A DNA stretch of 64,000 bases from Burkholderia diffusa (GTDB lineage: Bacteria > Pseudomonadota > Gammaproteobacteria > Burkholderiales > Burkholderiaceae). A program made the translations under genes and the position numbers. How positions within the stretch are numbered: position 1 is the first letter of the stretch; each line of letters begins with the position of its first letter. Location: the NCBI RefSeq assembly GCF_902499115.1, contig NZ_CABVPN010000015.1, forward strand, positions 1-64,000, in the 5' to 3' direction. The notes under the pieces were generated by a model that was not told the origin of the DNA, did not search any database, and saw nothing but the letters and a program-made list of their open reading frames with translations. Positions 17,120 to 25,804 of the stretch are shown here, in pieces.

Positions 17120-17783
17120 GCAGGCACAGCCCCCTTCGGACAGCAAGCTATTAGCTTCAACCGAAAGCGGGGCATGAGTCAAATCGTAATTTTCAAACGG
17201 CAGCGCCGATCGAAAGGCAACAGATGTCGCGCACACGCCGGTGTGCAGGTGCAGCATCGATGCGTCGACGCGCGGCAACGCATGAAACCCGAACTGCGGG
17301 ACCGGAAGTGTCGCCTCGCTCGCCTTGTCATGCATGGCACGCATGCGGCGAGCGTCCGGCATTTCATCATCGATGCCGTAATGATTCGTTACATGTGTAT
17401 GCAAAAGAACCGCGCAGCCGGGCGACGTCGCGCCAGACCTGCTGCATCGCAACATTCGTTGCGGACTTCGCCGATGGATGCACGTATGCGTCACGCCAGG
17501 CATTCATCTGACAAGAACGCCGGTCGCGCCAGCGGATCGGCCCAAGACTGCGTGTTTCAATCACCCCGTGCCGGCCCTTCCCGACCGTCGTCATGCACGG
17601 CCCACCGTTTGGAGTTGCGCGCCTAGCGCCAGGGTTTGGAAAGCGTGCGTGACGGTCGTATAACTGGCACAACCGGACGACCGATCCGGTGCCGCGGACC
17701 CGCGACGATTCGAACGACGACAAACGCGTCACTCGGCCGCTGCTCCCGCACACGCGGGAGCCGGCCCCACAAGGAGGGAGACA
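17120..17783. other. 664-bp intergenic region with no recognised gene
   Basis: This lies between the divergent acetyltransferase and alkane hydroxylase genes. Short open frames occur on both strands, but none has codon pattern, ribosome-binding site and family character together. A GTATAACTG segment near 17660 could contribute to an alkB promoter. I see no repeats, tRNA or terminator. Confidence 0.5.
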
Positions 17784-18944
17784 ATGGCAATGACCGACAC
17801 ATCGGCCTCGGGCTGGTCGGATGGCAAACGTTATCTATGGCTGCTCGGCGCGGTGACGATCACGCTGCCCATCCTCTCGGCCCAGCTCGCACTGTCGACG
17901 GGCCTTCACGTGTTCTGGTGGTTTGGCCCGCTGTTCGCGTTCGGCGTGATCCCGGTCCTCGACACCCTGATTGGCGACGATCGCGACAATCCGCCCGAAG
18001 CCGCCGTCCCGCACCTCGAACGCGAGCGCTACTACCGCTACATCGTCTATCTCGCGACACTGGTCGAATACATCGCGTTCTTCATGTGCGTATGGATCGT
18101 CGGTACGCATGCGCTCGCGTGGTACGACTACGTCGGCTTCGCGCTGTCGCTCGGCGCCGCGACGGGCATCTCGATCAACACCGCGCACGAACTCGGGCAC
18201 AAGACCAACCGCTTCGAGCGCTGGCTCGCGAAAGTCACGCTCGCGCCGGTCGCGTACGGGCACTTCTTCGTCGAACACAATCGCGGCCATCACGTGCGCG
18301 TCGCGACGGCCGAGGATCCGGCGAGCGCGCGCTACGGCGAATCGTTCTGGGCATTCCTGCCGCGCACCGTGACGGGCAGCATCCGCTCGGCGTGGCGGCT
18401 CGAGACGACGCGCCTCGAGCGCCTCGGGCATTCGCCGTGGACCTGGCGCAACGAGGTGCTGCACGCGTGGGCGATGACCGTCGTCGTGTGGGGCATCGCG
18501 ATCGCGATGGCCGGCAAGGTCGTGATTCCGTTCCTCGTGATCCAGGCCGTGTACGGCGCGTCGCTGCTCGAAGTCGTCAACTACGTCGAACACTACGGGC
18601 TCGGCCGCCGCAAGCTGCCGAGCGGCCGCTACGAACGCTGCACGCCGCAGCATTCGTGGAACAGCAATCACGTCGTCACGAACCTGTTCCTGTATCAGTT
18701 GCAGCGGCACGCCGACCATCACGCGAACCCGACGCGCTCGTACCAGGCGCTGCGCCACTTCGACGACTCGCCGCAACTGCCGGCCGGCTATGCGACGATG
18801 ATCCTGTTCGCGTACGTGCCGCCGCTCTGGTTTCGCGTGATGAATCCGCGTGTCGTCGCGCACTATGGCGGCAACATGGCGCAGTCGAACATCAAGCCGT
18901 CAATCCGCGCTCGCGTGCTCGCGCAGTATTCGACCGCGGCCTGA
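17784..18944 (+). CDS. alkB: Alkane 1-monooxygenase (non-haem di-iron, membrane)
   Basis: This 386-residue integral membrane oxygenase hydroxylates the terminal carbon of medium-chain alkanes, using electrons from rubredoxin. All histidine boxes are present: HELGHK (135-140), EHNRGHHVRVAT (164-175), LQRHADHH (306-313) and the AlkB-specific NYVEHYGL (266-273). An AAGGAGG ribosome-binding site lies before the ATG at 17784; a second in-frame ATG follows two codons later. No rubredoxin, rubredoxin reductase or LuxR/AraC regulator is adjacent, so electron transfer must come from elsewhere in the genome. Confidence 0.95.
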   Translation: MAMTDTSASGWSDGKRYLWLLGAVTITLPILSAQLALSTGLHVFWWFGPLFAFGVIPVLDTLIGDDRDNPPEAAVPHLERERYYRYIVYLATLVEYIAFFMCVWIVGTHALAWYDYVGFALSLGAATGISINTAHELGHKTNRFERWLAKVTLAPVAYGHFFVEHNRGHHVRVATAEDPASARYGESFWAFLPRTVTGSIRSAWRLETTRLERLGHSPWTWRNEVLHAWAMTVVVWGIAIAMAGKVVIPFLVIQAVYGASLLEVVNYVEHYGLGRRKLPSGRYERCTPQHSWNSNHVVTNLFLYQLQRHADHHANPTRSYQALRHFDDSPQLPAGYATMILFAYVPPLWFRVMNPRVVAHYGGNMAQSNIKPSIRARVLAQYSTAA

Positions 18945-18982
18945 TACGCGACGGTGTGGTCCGTTCGCGATCGGCAATATCG

Positions 18983-20518
18983 TCACGCGGCCTGCGGCAG
19001 CCTGAACACGGCGACCGCGTGTCGCAGCGCGCTCGCCTGCTCGGCCAGCGCCTGCGTCGCGGCAGACGCCTGTTCGACCAGCGCCGCGTTGCGCTGCGTC
19101 GCCTCGTCCATCTGCGTGACCGCGACGTTCACCTGCTGGATGCCGCCGCTCTGCTCCTGCGATGCCGACGAGATCTCGCCGACGATCGACGTGACTCGCT
19201 GAACCGCGCCGACGATCTCGTGGATCGATTCGCCCGCGCGGCCGATCAACACCGCGCCCTCGTCGACCCGCCGCGTCGATTGCTCGATCAGCACTTTGAT
19301 CTCCTTCGCGGCGGCCGCGCTGCGCTGCGCGAGCATGCGTACTTCCGACGCGACGACCGCGAAGCCGCGCCCCTGCTCGCCCGCGCGCGCCGCCTCGACG
19401 GCCGCGTTCAGCGCGAGGATGTTGGTCTGGAACGCAATGCCGTCGATGACCGCGATGATCTCGCCGACCTTCGCCGCGCTGGCGGCAATCCCGCTCATCG
19501 TGTCGACGGCGTCGGACATCACGCCACCGCCGGCGGACGCAATGTCCGATGCGTCCCGCGCCAGCTGCGCCGCGTGCTGCGCGTGTTCGGCCGACTGGCG
19601 CACGATGCCCGTCAGTTCGGTCATGCTGGCGGCGGTTTCCTCGAGCGACGCAGCTTGCGCCTCGGTTCGCGACGACAGGTCGTGATTGCCCGCCGCGATC
19701 TGCGCGCTCGCGGACGCGACCGCTTCGGCGTGCGTCCGTACCTCGAGCACGACGCCCGACAGGCTTGCCTGCATCGTCCGCAACGCGCGCAGCAGATCGG
19801 CGATCTCGTCGCGACCGACCGCATCGACGTGGCGCGTCAGGTCGCCGTCGGCCACCGCCTGCGCACAGGCGACGGCGCGATCGAGCGGCCGCAGGATCGC
19901 GCGGCTGAACAGGTACGCACCGATCATCGCGATGCCGAGCACGATCAGCATCAGCACGACGCTCGCCGCGGTGGCGTGGCTCGCATCGCGGCTCGCTTGC
20001 GCTGACACGGCGGCGCTCTCGTCGGCAATCGCCTTCGCCGCGCGCTCGAGCAGCGCGGCGGGTGCACGGTCGACGCCCGCGACGGCCGCATCCCCGGCCG
20101 TCGGCTCGAAGCCAGCGGCCTTGAATGCGTCGAACCCGCGCCGGTAGCCGTCACCCATCGCCGCATGCGCGCGCATGAACTGCTCGACGAGCGTGCGGCT
20201 CTCGCCGGGCGGCAACTGGTTCACGAGCTGCGCGGCGAGCGTATCGACCGTGCGCTCGCGCGTCTGGAATGCCTGCCAGTACTTGTCGAGCTTGTCGGGC
20301 TGCTTGCCGCGCAGCAGTGTGTCCTTCCATTCCTGGACCTGCAGCTTGAACTGCACGAGTGTCGCCGACACGAGCCGCTCGTCGGCGACCCGGGTCTGCA
20401 CGTCGTTCGCGAACGTATCGATCGAGCGATTGAGAATGCGGATGCCGTACAGCGCGCCGCAGAACATCAGCAGCAGCGCAATGGCGAATGCGAAGGGAAT
20501 CTTGTAGCTCAGCTTCAT
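18983..20518 (-). CDS. Methyl-accepting chemotaxis protein
   Basis: This 511-residue chemoreceptor has a first membrane helix at about 8-28, a periplasmic four-helix-bundle sensor of about 160 residues, a second membrane helix at about 190-212, a HAMP domain (SRAILRPLDRAVACAQAVADGDL) and a coiled-coil signalling domain. The hairpin tip IAFQTNILALNAAVEAARAGEQGRGFAVVASEVR binds CheA and CheW. Its ligand is unknown. Methylation-site-type glutamines and glutamates flank the tip. No cytoplasmic CheR pentapeptide is seen at the C-terminus (FRLPQAA). It is convergent with alkB, 38 bp away; a role in alkane taxis would be inference. Confidence 0.95.
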   Translation of the reverse strand: MKLSYKIPFAFAIALLLMFCGALYGIRILNRSIDTFANDVQTRVADERLVSATLVQFKLQVQEWKDTLLRGKQPDKLDKYWQAFQTRERTVDTLAAQLVNQLPPGESRTLVEQFMRAHAAMGDGYRRGFDAFKAAGFEPTAGDAAVAGVDRAPAALLERAAKAIADESAAVSAQASRDASHATAASVVLMLIVLGIAMIGAYLFSRAILRPLDRAVACAQAVADGDLTRHVDAVGRDEIADLLRALRTMQASLSGVVLEVRTHAEAVASASAQIAAGNHDLSSRTEAQAASLEETAASMTELTGIVRQSAEHAQHAAQLARDASDIASAGGGVMSDAVDTMSGIAASAAKVGEIIAVIDGIAFQTNILALNAAVEAARAGEQGRGFAVVASEVRMLAQRSAAAAKEIKVLIEQSTRRVDEGAVLIGRAGESIHEIVGAVQRVTSIVGEISSASQEQSGGIQQVNVAVTQMDEATQRNAALVEQASAATQALAEQASALRHAVAVFRLPQAA

Positions 20519-20721
20519 TGGACCTTGAATCGACGGGAAACGGCGACGATGCAAAAGACGCTTGCCGCCGCCCTCTGTTAACGGCACGCGAAGCCAAGGC
20601 TGAAGCAGGACATCGACAGCGGGAATCCGGTGCACCGGCCGCGAGGAAGACGGCGATCCGGCGACAGTGAGAACCGGGCCGCCTGCAAGCGAGGGAGCAT
20701 TGCGACTCTGGCGTCGCGCGA

Positions 20722-21675
20722 TCAGGTCGGGCTTGCCGCGTGCGGTCCGGCCGCCTCGATCGCGTGTCGACCGGCCATCCAGCGCCGTACTGCGGCGATC
20801 GACAGCGCGCCGCACACGATCCCGGCGATCGCGTCGGCGAGATAGTGACCGCCCTGCGTCGGCGTCGGCGTCGACGCGATCATCACCGCATTCAGCACGA
20901 TCGCAGCCGGAAACACGTAGCGAACATGCCGCACCGCATACGCGAACAGCAGCGCCAGCATCACGTGAAACGACGGCAACGACACGAGCCCCTGCGCGTC
21001 GGCCAGATTCAGTTGACGGAGCTGCCCGCTGCGCAACAGGTCGTAGTGCGTCACCGTCGATGCGGTGCCCGGGTCGGTGATGCCGAAATGGATGAATGCG
21101 CTGGCGGCGGGGAGCGGCACGGAGACGAGCACGACCACGATCACCGCGAACATGAACTGCGCGATGAACTCGGCAAGATCGTCGACGCGGCGGACCGCCG
21201 CGAGGATGAACGGCACCGCAAACAGTTGCGGCATGCCGCTGCGATAGGCGAGGTCGAGCATACGGTGCAGGCCGGCGTGCGCCGTCACCCATCGGTACAG
21301 GTCCGGCCAATGGAAACCGAGCATCGCATCGAAGCGAACGAGATGGTTTTCGATCGACGGCGGGGCGATCGCCACGCAAAGATAGTCGAGCACGGCGACG
21401 GCCGCGCTGAGCGTTGCGAGCAGTGCCACGCTCAGTAGCGCGAATGCGAATTCGCGACAGCGCAGCGTTCGCGTGATGTCGCGATAGCGGCGCACACGAG
21501 ACAGCACGGCAAGGAACGCGCTTGCGGCGAACCCGAGCGCGACGTGCTGCGCGAACTCGACGATGCTGCCAGGATTCACGACCCAATCCGCGTGCATGAC
21601 GCACAGGCCGGCGGCAAGCACCGTCAGCAATACCGCGCCGGTCAGCATCCCCCAGATTCGCGTGCTCGCTCTCAT
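20722..21675 (-). CDS. PAP2-superfamily membrane phosphatase/phosphotransferase
   Basis: This 317-residue protein has about seven membrane helices. The late motifs LVSLPSFHVMLALLFAYAV (the SFH of PAP2 motif 2) and GGHYLADAIAGI (GHYxxD, motif 3) place it in the PAP2 superfamily, in the branch related to Aur1/inositolphosphotransferases. It probably removes or transfers phosphate on a lipid head group at the periplasmic face. I place the start at the second ATG (21675, MRASTRIWGML), which begins the first hydrophobic segment; the first ATG is at 21711. The chemoreceptor gene follows 203 bp downstream on the same strand. Confidence 0.85.
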   Translation of the reverse strand: MRASTRIWGMLTGAVLLTVLAAGLCVMHADWVVNPGSIVEFAQHVALGFAASAFLAVLSRVRRYRDITRTLRCREFAFALLSVALLATLSAAVAVLDYLCVAIAPPSIENHLVRFDAMLGFHWPDLYRWVTAHAGLHRMLDLAYRSGMPQLFAVPFILAAVRRVDDLAEFIAQFMFAVIVVVLVSVPLPAASAFIHFGITDPGTASTVTHYDLLRSGQLRQLNLADAQGLVSLPSFHVMLALLFAYAVRHVRYVFPAAIVLNAVMIASTPTPTQGGHYLADAIAGIVCGALSIAAVRRWMAGRHAIEAAGPHAASPT

Positions 21676-21770
21676 CGTGGCTTTTGTGTGGTTCGTGTGG
21701 CCGGCCCGCACGCCTGCGCGCTATCGTACACCGCCATCGACGCAGCGTTCACTCACGCGCGACCCAAACG

Positions 21771-21801
21771 AAAAACCCCGCGATCCTTTCGGATCACGGG
21801 G
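21771..21801 (-). terminator. Intrinsic terminator of tRNA-Ser(CGA)
   Basis: On the minus strand CCCCGTGATCC pairs with GGATCGCGGGG around a GAAA tetraloop and is followed by TTTTT. It lies 10 bases after the tRNA CCA end. Confidence 0.92.
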
Positions 21802-21811
21802 CTTCGTATTT

Positions 21812-21902
<91 letters not shown>

Positions 21903-22030
21903 TTCCTTGCTGCTTCATTCCCGGTTGGTCGTGTCCGGGAAAGAAAAGATTATAGAACGATCTCTTTGAAACTCACAAGCCCTTTTTGCAAATTTTTTTC
22001 GGGCCTTCGAAGACCGATCGCGGAGCGATC

Positions 22031-23332
22031 TCACGACGCCTGCACAGGTGCTTCGATTCGCTCCATGCCGCCCATGTACGGACGCAGTGCCTCCGGCACC
22101 GTGACCGAACCGTCGGCATTCTGGTAGTTCTCCAGCACGGCGACGAGCGTGCGGCCGACCGCGAGGCCGGAACCGTTCAGCGTATGCACGAGTTCCGGCT
22201 TGCCCTGCGCGTTGCGGAAACGTGCCTGCATGCGGCGCGCCTGGAACGCCTCGGTGTTCGAGCAGCTCGAGATCTCGCGATAGGTGTTCTGCGCGGGCAG
22301 CCACACTTCGAGGTCGAACGTCTTCGCAGCCGAGAAGCCCATGTCGCCCGTGCAAAGCGTGATCACGCGGTACGGCAGGCCAAGCTTCTGCAGGATCGCT
22401 TCCGCGTGGCCGACCATCTCGTCGAGTGCCGCGTAAGAAGTGTCCGGCGCGACCACCTGCACCATCTCGACCTTGTCGAACTGGTGCTGACGGATCATGC
22501 CGCGCGTGTCGCGGCCGTACGAACCGGCTTCCGAACGGAAGCACGGCGAATGCGCGGTCAGCTTGATCGGCAGCGCGGCGCCTTCGACGATCGATTCGCG
22601 CACGGTGTTCGTCAGCGAAATCTCGGACGTGGAGATCAGGTACTGCGTGATCGTGTTTTCGGCGCCGCCCTTCTCGACGCGGAACATGTCGTCGGCGAAC
22701 TTCGGCAGCTGGCCCGTGCCGTAAAGGATTTCGGGGTTCACGATGTACGGCGTGTACGTCTCGCTGTAGCCGTGCTGCAGCGTGTGCGTGTCGATCATGA
22801 ACTGTGCGAGCGCGCGGTGCAGCCGTGCGATCGAGCCGCGCAGCATCGTGAAACGCGCACCGGCGAGCTTCGCGCCGGTTTCGAAATCGAGGCCGAGCGG
22901 CGTGCCGACGTCGACGTGATCCTTCACCTCGAAGTCGAACTCGCGCGGCGTGCCCCAGCGGCGCACCTCGACGTTGTCGGCCTCGTCCTTGCCGACCGGC
23001 ACGCTTTCGTGCGCGATGTTCGGCATGCCCAGCATCAGGTCGGACAGGCGCGCCTGAATCTCGCCGAGCTTGGCCTCCGACGCTTTCATCTCGTCGCCGA
23101 TCCCGCCGACTTCGGCCATGACGGCCGACGTGTCCTCGCCCTTCCCCTTCATCGCGCCGATCTGCTTCGACAGGCTGTTACGGCGCGCCTGGAGCTCTTC
23201 GGTACGGGTCTGGATCGCACGGCGTTCCGCTTCGAGCGCGGAGAACGCGGCGACGTCGAGGGTGTAGCCGCGATCGGCGAGGCGCTTCGCGACGCCGTCG
23301 AGGTCTTTGCGCAGCAACTGGATGTCGAGCAT
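22031..23332 (-). CDS. serS: Seryl-tRNA synthetase
   Basis: This 433-residue class II synthetase charges tRNA-Ser and also tRNA-Sec. The N-terminal coiled-coil arm that grips the long variable arm covers about 30-105. Class II motif 2 is FRSEAGSYGRDTRGMIRQHQF and motif 3 includes EISSCSNTEAFQARR. The ATG giving MLDIQLLRKDLDGVAKRLADRGY matches the family start. It is the last gene of the ftsK-lolA-rarA-serS order and lies just beside a tRNA-Ser gene, although the tRNA is transcribed separately with its own terminator. Confidence 0.97.
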   Translation of the reverse strand: MLDIQLLRKDLDGVAKRLADRGYTLDVAAFSALEAERRAIQTRTEELQARRNSLSKQIGAMKGKGEDTSAVMAEVGGIGDEMKASEAKLGEIQARLSDLMLGMPNIAHESVPVGKDEADNVEVRRWGTPREFDFEVKDHVDVGTPLGLDFETGAKLAGARFTMLRGSIARLHRALAQFMIDTHTLQHGYSETYTPYIVNPEILYGTGQLPKFADDMFRVEKGGAENTITQYLISTSEISLTNTVRESIVEGAALPIKLTAHSPCFRSEAGSYGRDTRGMIRQHQFDKVEMVQVVAPDTSYAALDEMVGHAEAILQKLGLPYRVITLCTGDMGFSAAKTFDLEVWLPAQNTYREISSCSNTEAFQARRMQARFRNAQGKPELVHTLNGSGLAVGRTLVAVLENYQNADGSVTVPEALRPYMGGMERIEAPVQAS

Positions 23333-23557
23333 GGGAGGACTTGGAAAATCGTTGTGTAAGACCGGAATTCTAACGCACCGCAGGGCCGCCACGGCACTGG
23401 CCGGATGGACAGTGCCGCAAACGCGCGACGGGCGCAGGCATGTCGCTTCGCCGGCTGCGCGTGTGCAGCCGGCAATGCGCGTTGCGCGGCGCCGCTGCGC
23501 GGCTTGCGGCGGCAGCCCCCGCAAGCGCTGACGCGCCCCCGGGCCGCGCGCAGCCGG

Positions 23558-24868
23558 TCAGTCCTTCTTGCCGGCCTCGCGATCGAGTTCGCGCAGCCAC
23601 GCGAGCTTGTCGGCGATCTTCGATTCGAGCCCGCGCGGCACCGGCTTGTACCAGCGCGGCTCGCGCATCCCTTCCGGCAGGTACGACTCGCCGGCCGCAT
23701 AGGCATTCGGCTCGTCGTGCGCGTAGCGATACGCGTGACCGTAGCCGAGTTCCTTCATCAGCTTGGTCGGCGCATTGCGCAGATGCACGGGGACCTCGCG
23801 CGACTTGTCCTGCTTCACGAACGCCATCGCCTGGTTGAACGCGTTGTAGCCCGCGTTGCTCTTCGCCGCGCACGCGAGATAGATCACCGCCTGCCCGAGC
23901 GCCAGCTCGCCTTCCGGCGAGCCGAGCCGCTCGTAGGTCTCGGCCGCGTCGTTCGCCACCTGCAGCGCGCGCGGGTCGGCGAGGCCGATGTCTTCCCACG
24001 CCATCCGCACGATCCGGCGCGCGAGATATTTCGGATCCGCGCCGCCGTCGATCATCCGGCAGAACCAGTACAGCGCGCCGTCCGGGCTCGAACCGCGCAC
24101 CGACTTGTGCAGCGCCGAGATCTGGTCATAGAAGTTGTCGCCGCCCTTGTCGAAGCGCCGCGCGTTCAGCGTCATCGCGCTGCTGACGAAATCGGCATCG
24201 ATGGTCGTGACTCTGGCGGACGATGCGGCCGTCTGCGCCTGCTCGAGCAGGTTCAGGAAACGCCGCGCGTCGCCGTCCGCATAACCAATGAGCGTGTCGA
24301 TCGCCTTGTCGTCGAACGCGAGGCCGTCGAGCGCGATTTCCTGCGCGCGCTTGAGCAGCTGACGCATCTCGTCGTCGCTCAGCGACTGCAGCACGTACAC
24401 TTGCGCCCGCGACAGCAGCGCCGAGTTGACTTCGAAACTCGGGTTTTCGGTCGTCGCGCCAATGAAGGTCACGAGCCCCGACTCGACGAACGGCAGCAGC
24501 GCATCCTGCTGCCCCTTGTTGAAGCGGTGAATTTCGTCGACGAACAGGATCGTGTGGCGACCGGTGCGGTTCAGCGTGTCCCTCGCCTGCTCCATCGACT
24601 CGCGGATGTCCTTCACGCCGCCGAGCACCGCGGACAGCGCGATGAACTCGCAGTCGAACGCGAGCGCGGTGAGGCGAGCGAGCGTCGTCTTGCCGACGCC
24701 GGGCGGCCCCCACAGGATCATCGAATGCGGCTTGCCGGATTCGAACGCGAGCCGCAGCGGCTTGCCTTCGCCCAGCAGATGCGTCTGGCCGATCACCTCG
24801 GCGAGCGTTTTCGGCCGCAGCGCCTCGGCGAGCGGCCGGCGCGGCTCGACTTGAAACAGGTCGGACAT
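23558..24868 (-). CDS. rarA: Replication-associated recombination protein RarA (MgsA)
   Basis: The 436-residue clamp-loader-like AAA+ ATPase acts at stalled replication forks. Walker A is GPPGVGKTT (54-62), Walker B lies in ILFVDEIHRFNKGQQD, and sensor 1 in TFIGATTENPSFEVN. The C-terminal tetramerisation domain includes GADPKYLARRIVRMAWEDIGLADP, a RarA signature. A GC-rich gap of 225 bp separates it from serS, and a terminator-like hairpin lies upstream, after lolA. Confidence 0.96.
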   Translation of the reverse strand: MSDLFQVEPRRPLAEALRPKTLAEVIGQTHLLGEGKPLRLAFESGKPHSMILWGPPGVGKTTLARLTALAFDCEFIALSAVLGGVKDIRESMEQARDTLNRTGRHTILFVDEIHRFNKGQQDALLPFVESGLVTFIGATTENPSFEVNSALLSRAQVYVLQSLSDDEMRQLLKRAQEIALDGLAFDDKAIDTLIGYADGDARRFLNLLEQAQTAASSARVTTIDADFVSSAMTLNARRFDKGGDNFYDQISALHKSVRGSSPDGALYWFCRMIDGGADPKYLARRIVRMAWEDIGLADPRALQVANDAAETYERLGSPEGELALGQAVIYLACAAKSNAGYNAFNQAMAFVKQDKSREVPVHLRNAPTKLMKELGYGHAYRYAHDEPNAYAAGESYLPEGMREPRWYKPVPRGLESKIADKLAWLRELDREAGKKD

Positions 24869-25007
24869 GAACCCTCGCTCCAGATCAAACGATGGCGGCC
24901 GAACCGGCCGCCGGACCCGACATTATGACAGCCGCACGACGGCACCGCCGGGCCCGGTGCCCGCGCCGGATGCCCGCACGGGGTGCACGCGCCGGGTGCC
25001 CGCGCCG

Positions 25008-25044
25008 GAAAACAAAACGGGCCTGCCGTCGCCGGCAGGCCCGT
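25008..25044 (-). terminator. Intrinsic terminator after lolA
   Basis: ACGGGCCTGCCG (25017-25028) pairs exactly with CGGCAGGCCCGT (25033-25044), and the minus strand continues into TTTTGTTTT. It lies 25 bp after the lolA stop, so rarA-serS may depend partly on read-through or on a promoter of their own. Confidence 0.85.
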
Positions 25045-25068
25045 GTCGGGAAAAGGGCGCGGTGCCGT

Positions 25069-25758
25069 TCAGCCCGCGATCACGTCCGCGCCCTTCGGCA
25101 CGACGAACTTGAATGCATCGCTCTTCAGCGGCGGGTTCGTCTGGATGTTCGTGAAGGTGAGCAGCGTGACGTTGCCGAACACGTCATGCAGCTCCATCGC
25201 GGCGAGCGTGCCATTGCGAAAACCAATGCCGATCCGCTGGAACTGCGTGTCCTGCGCCTTCGGCAGCATCTCCAGCCACTCGATGCCGCCCTTCTCGCCG
25301 GCGTCGCGCAGCGTGTAGTTCTTGTCGAGATCGTTGCTGCCGAACAGGATCGCGGCCGGGCTCGCGCCCAGCGCGCCGTTCAGCTTGCGCTCGGTGACCT
25401 GGTTCAGGTCGTGGTCGTACACGTAGAGCTTGTCGCCGTCGGCCTGCAGCACCTGCTGGTACGGCTTCTGGTACGTCCAGATGAACTTGCCCGGACGCGA
25501 GAACACGAACGTGCCGCTCGAGTTGTCATTCGGCTTCGGCGCGGCCTGTGCGGCGCTCGCGCCCTTGGCCGGCGCCTTGACGATCTGCTGCGTGAAATCG
25601 CCTTTCGCCGAATGCACCTGCGACACGAAAGCCTTCAGTTGCTCGGTGCCGCCCGCGAACGCGTGCGTCGCCGCGAGCATCAGCGATGCACCTGCGAGCG
25701 CCGCGCCGAGCCAGCGCCGCGTCGAACGAAGGGAAGGGACGAACGAAAGTTGCTGCAT
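25069..25758 (-). CDS. lolA: Outer-membrane lipoprotein carrier protein LolA
   Basis: This 229-residue periplasmic chaperone takes lipoproteins from the LolCDE complex and passes them to LolB in the outer membrane. A signal peptide (about 1-35, ending ATHAFA) precedes the mature LolA fold. Family motifs include QVHSAKGDFTQQIV, SGTFVFSRPGKFIWTYQKPYQQ and DGDKLYVYDHDLNQVTERK. I chose the ATG at 25758, where the signal starts. The ftsK stop is 46 bp upstream on the same strand. Confidence 0.96.
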   Translation of the reverse strand: MQQLSFVPSLRSTRRWLGAALAGASLMLAATHAFAGGTEQLKAFVSQVHSAKGDFTQQIVKAPAKGASAAQAAPKPNDNSSGTFVFSRPGKFIWTYQKPYQQVLQADGDKLYVYDHDLNQVTERKLNGALGASPAAILFGSNDLDKNYTLRDAGEKGGIEWLEMLPKAQDTQFQRIGIGFRNGTLAAMELHDVFGNVTLLTFTNIQTNPPLKSDAFKFVVPKGADVIAG

Positions 25759-25804
25759 GTTGCGGTTTTCTCCCTGGGTGGCCGGCGCTGCGTGCGCCGC
25801 GGAC

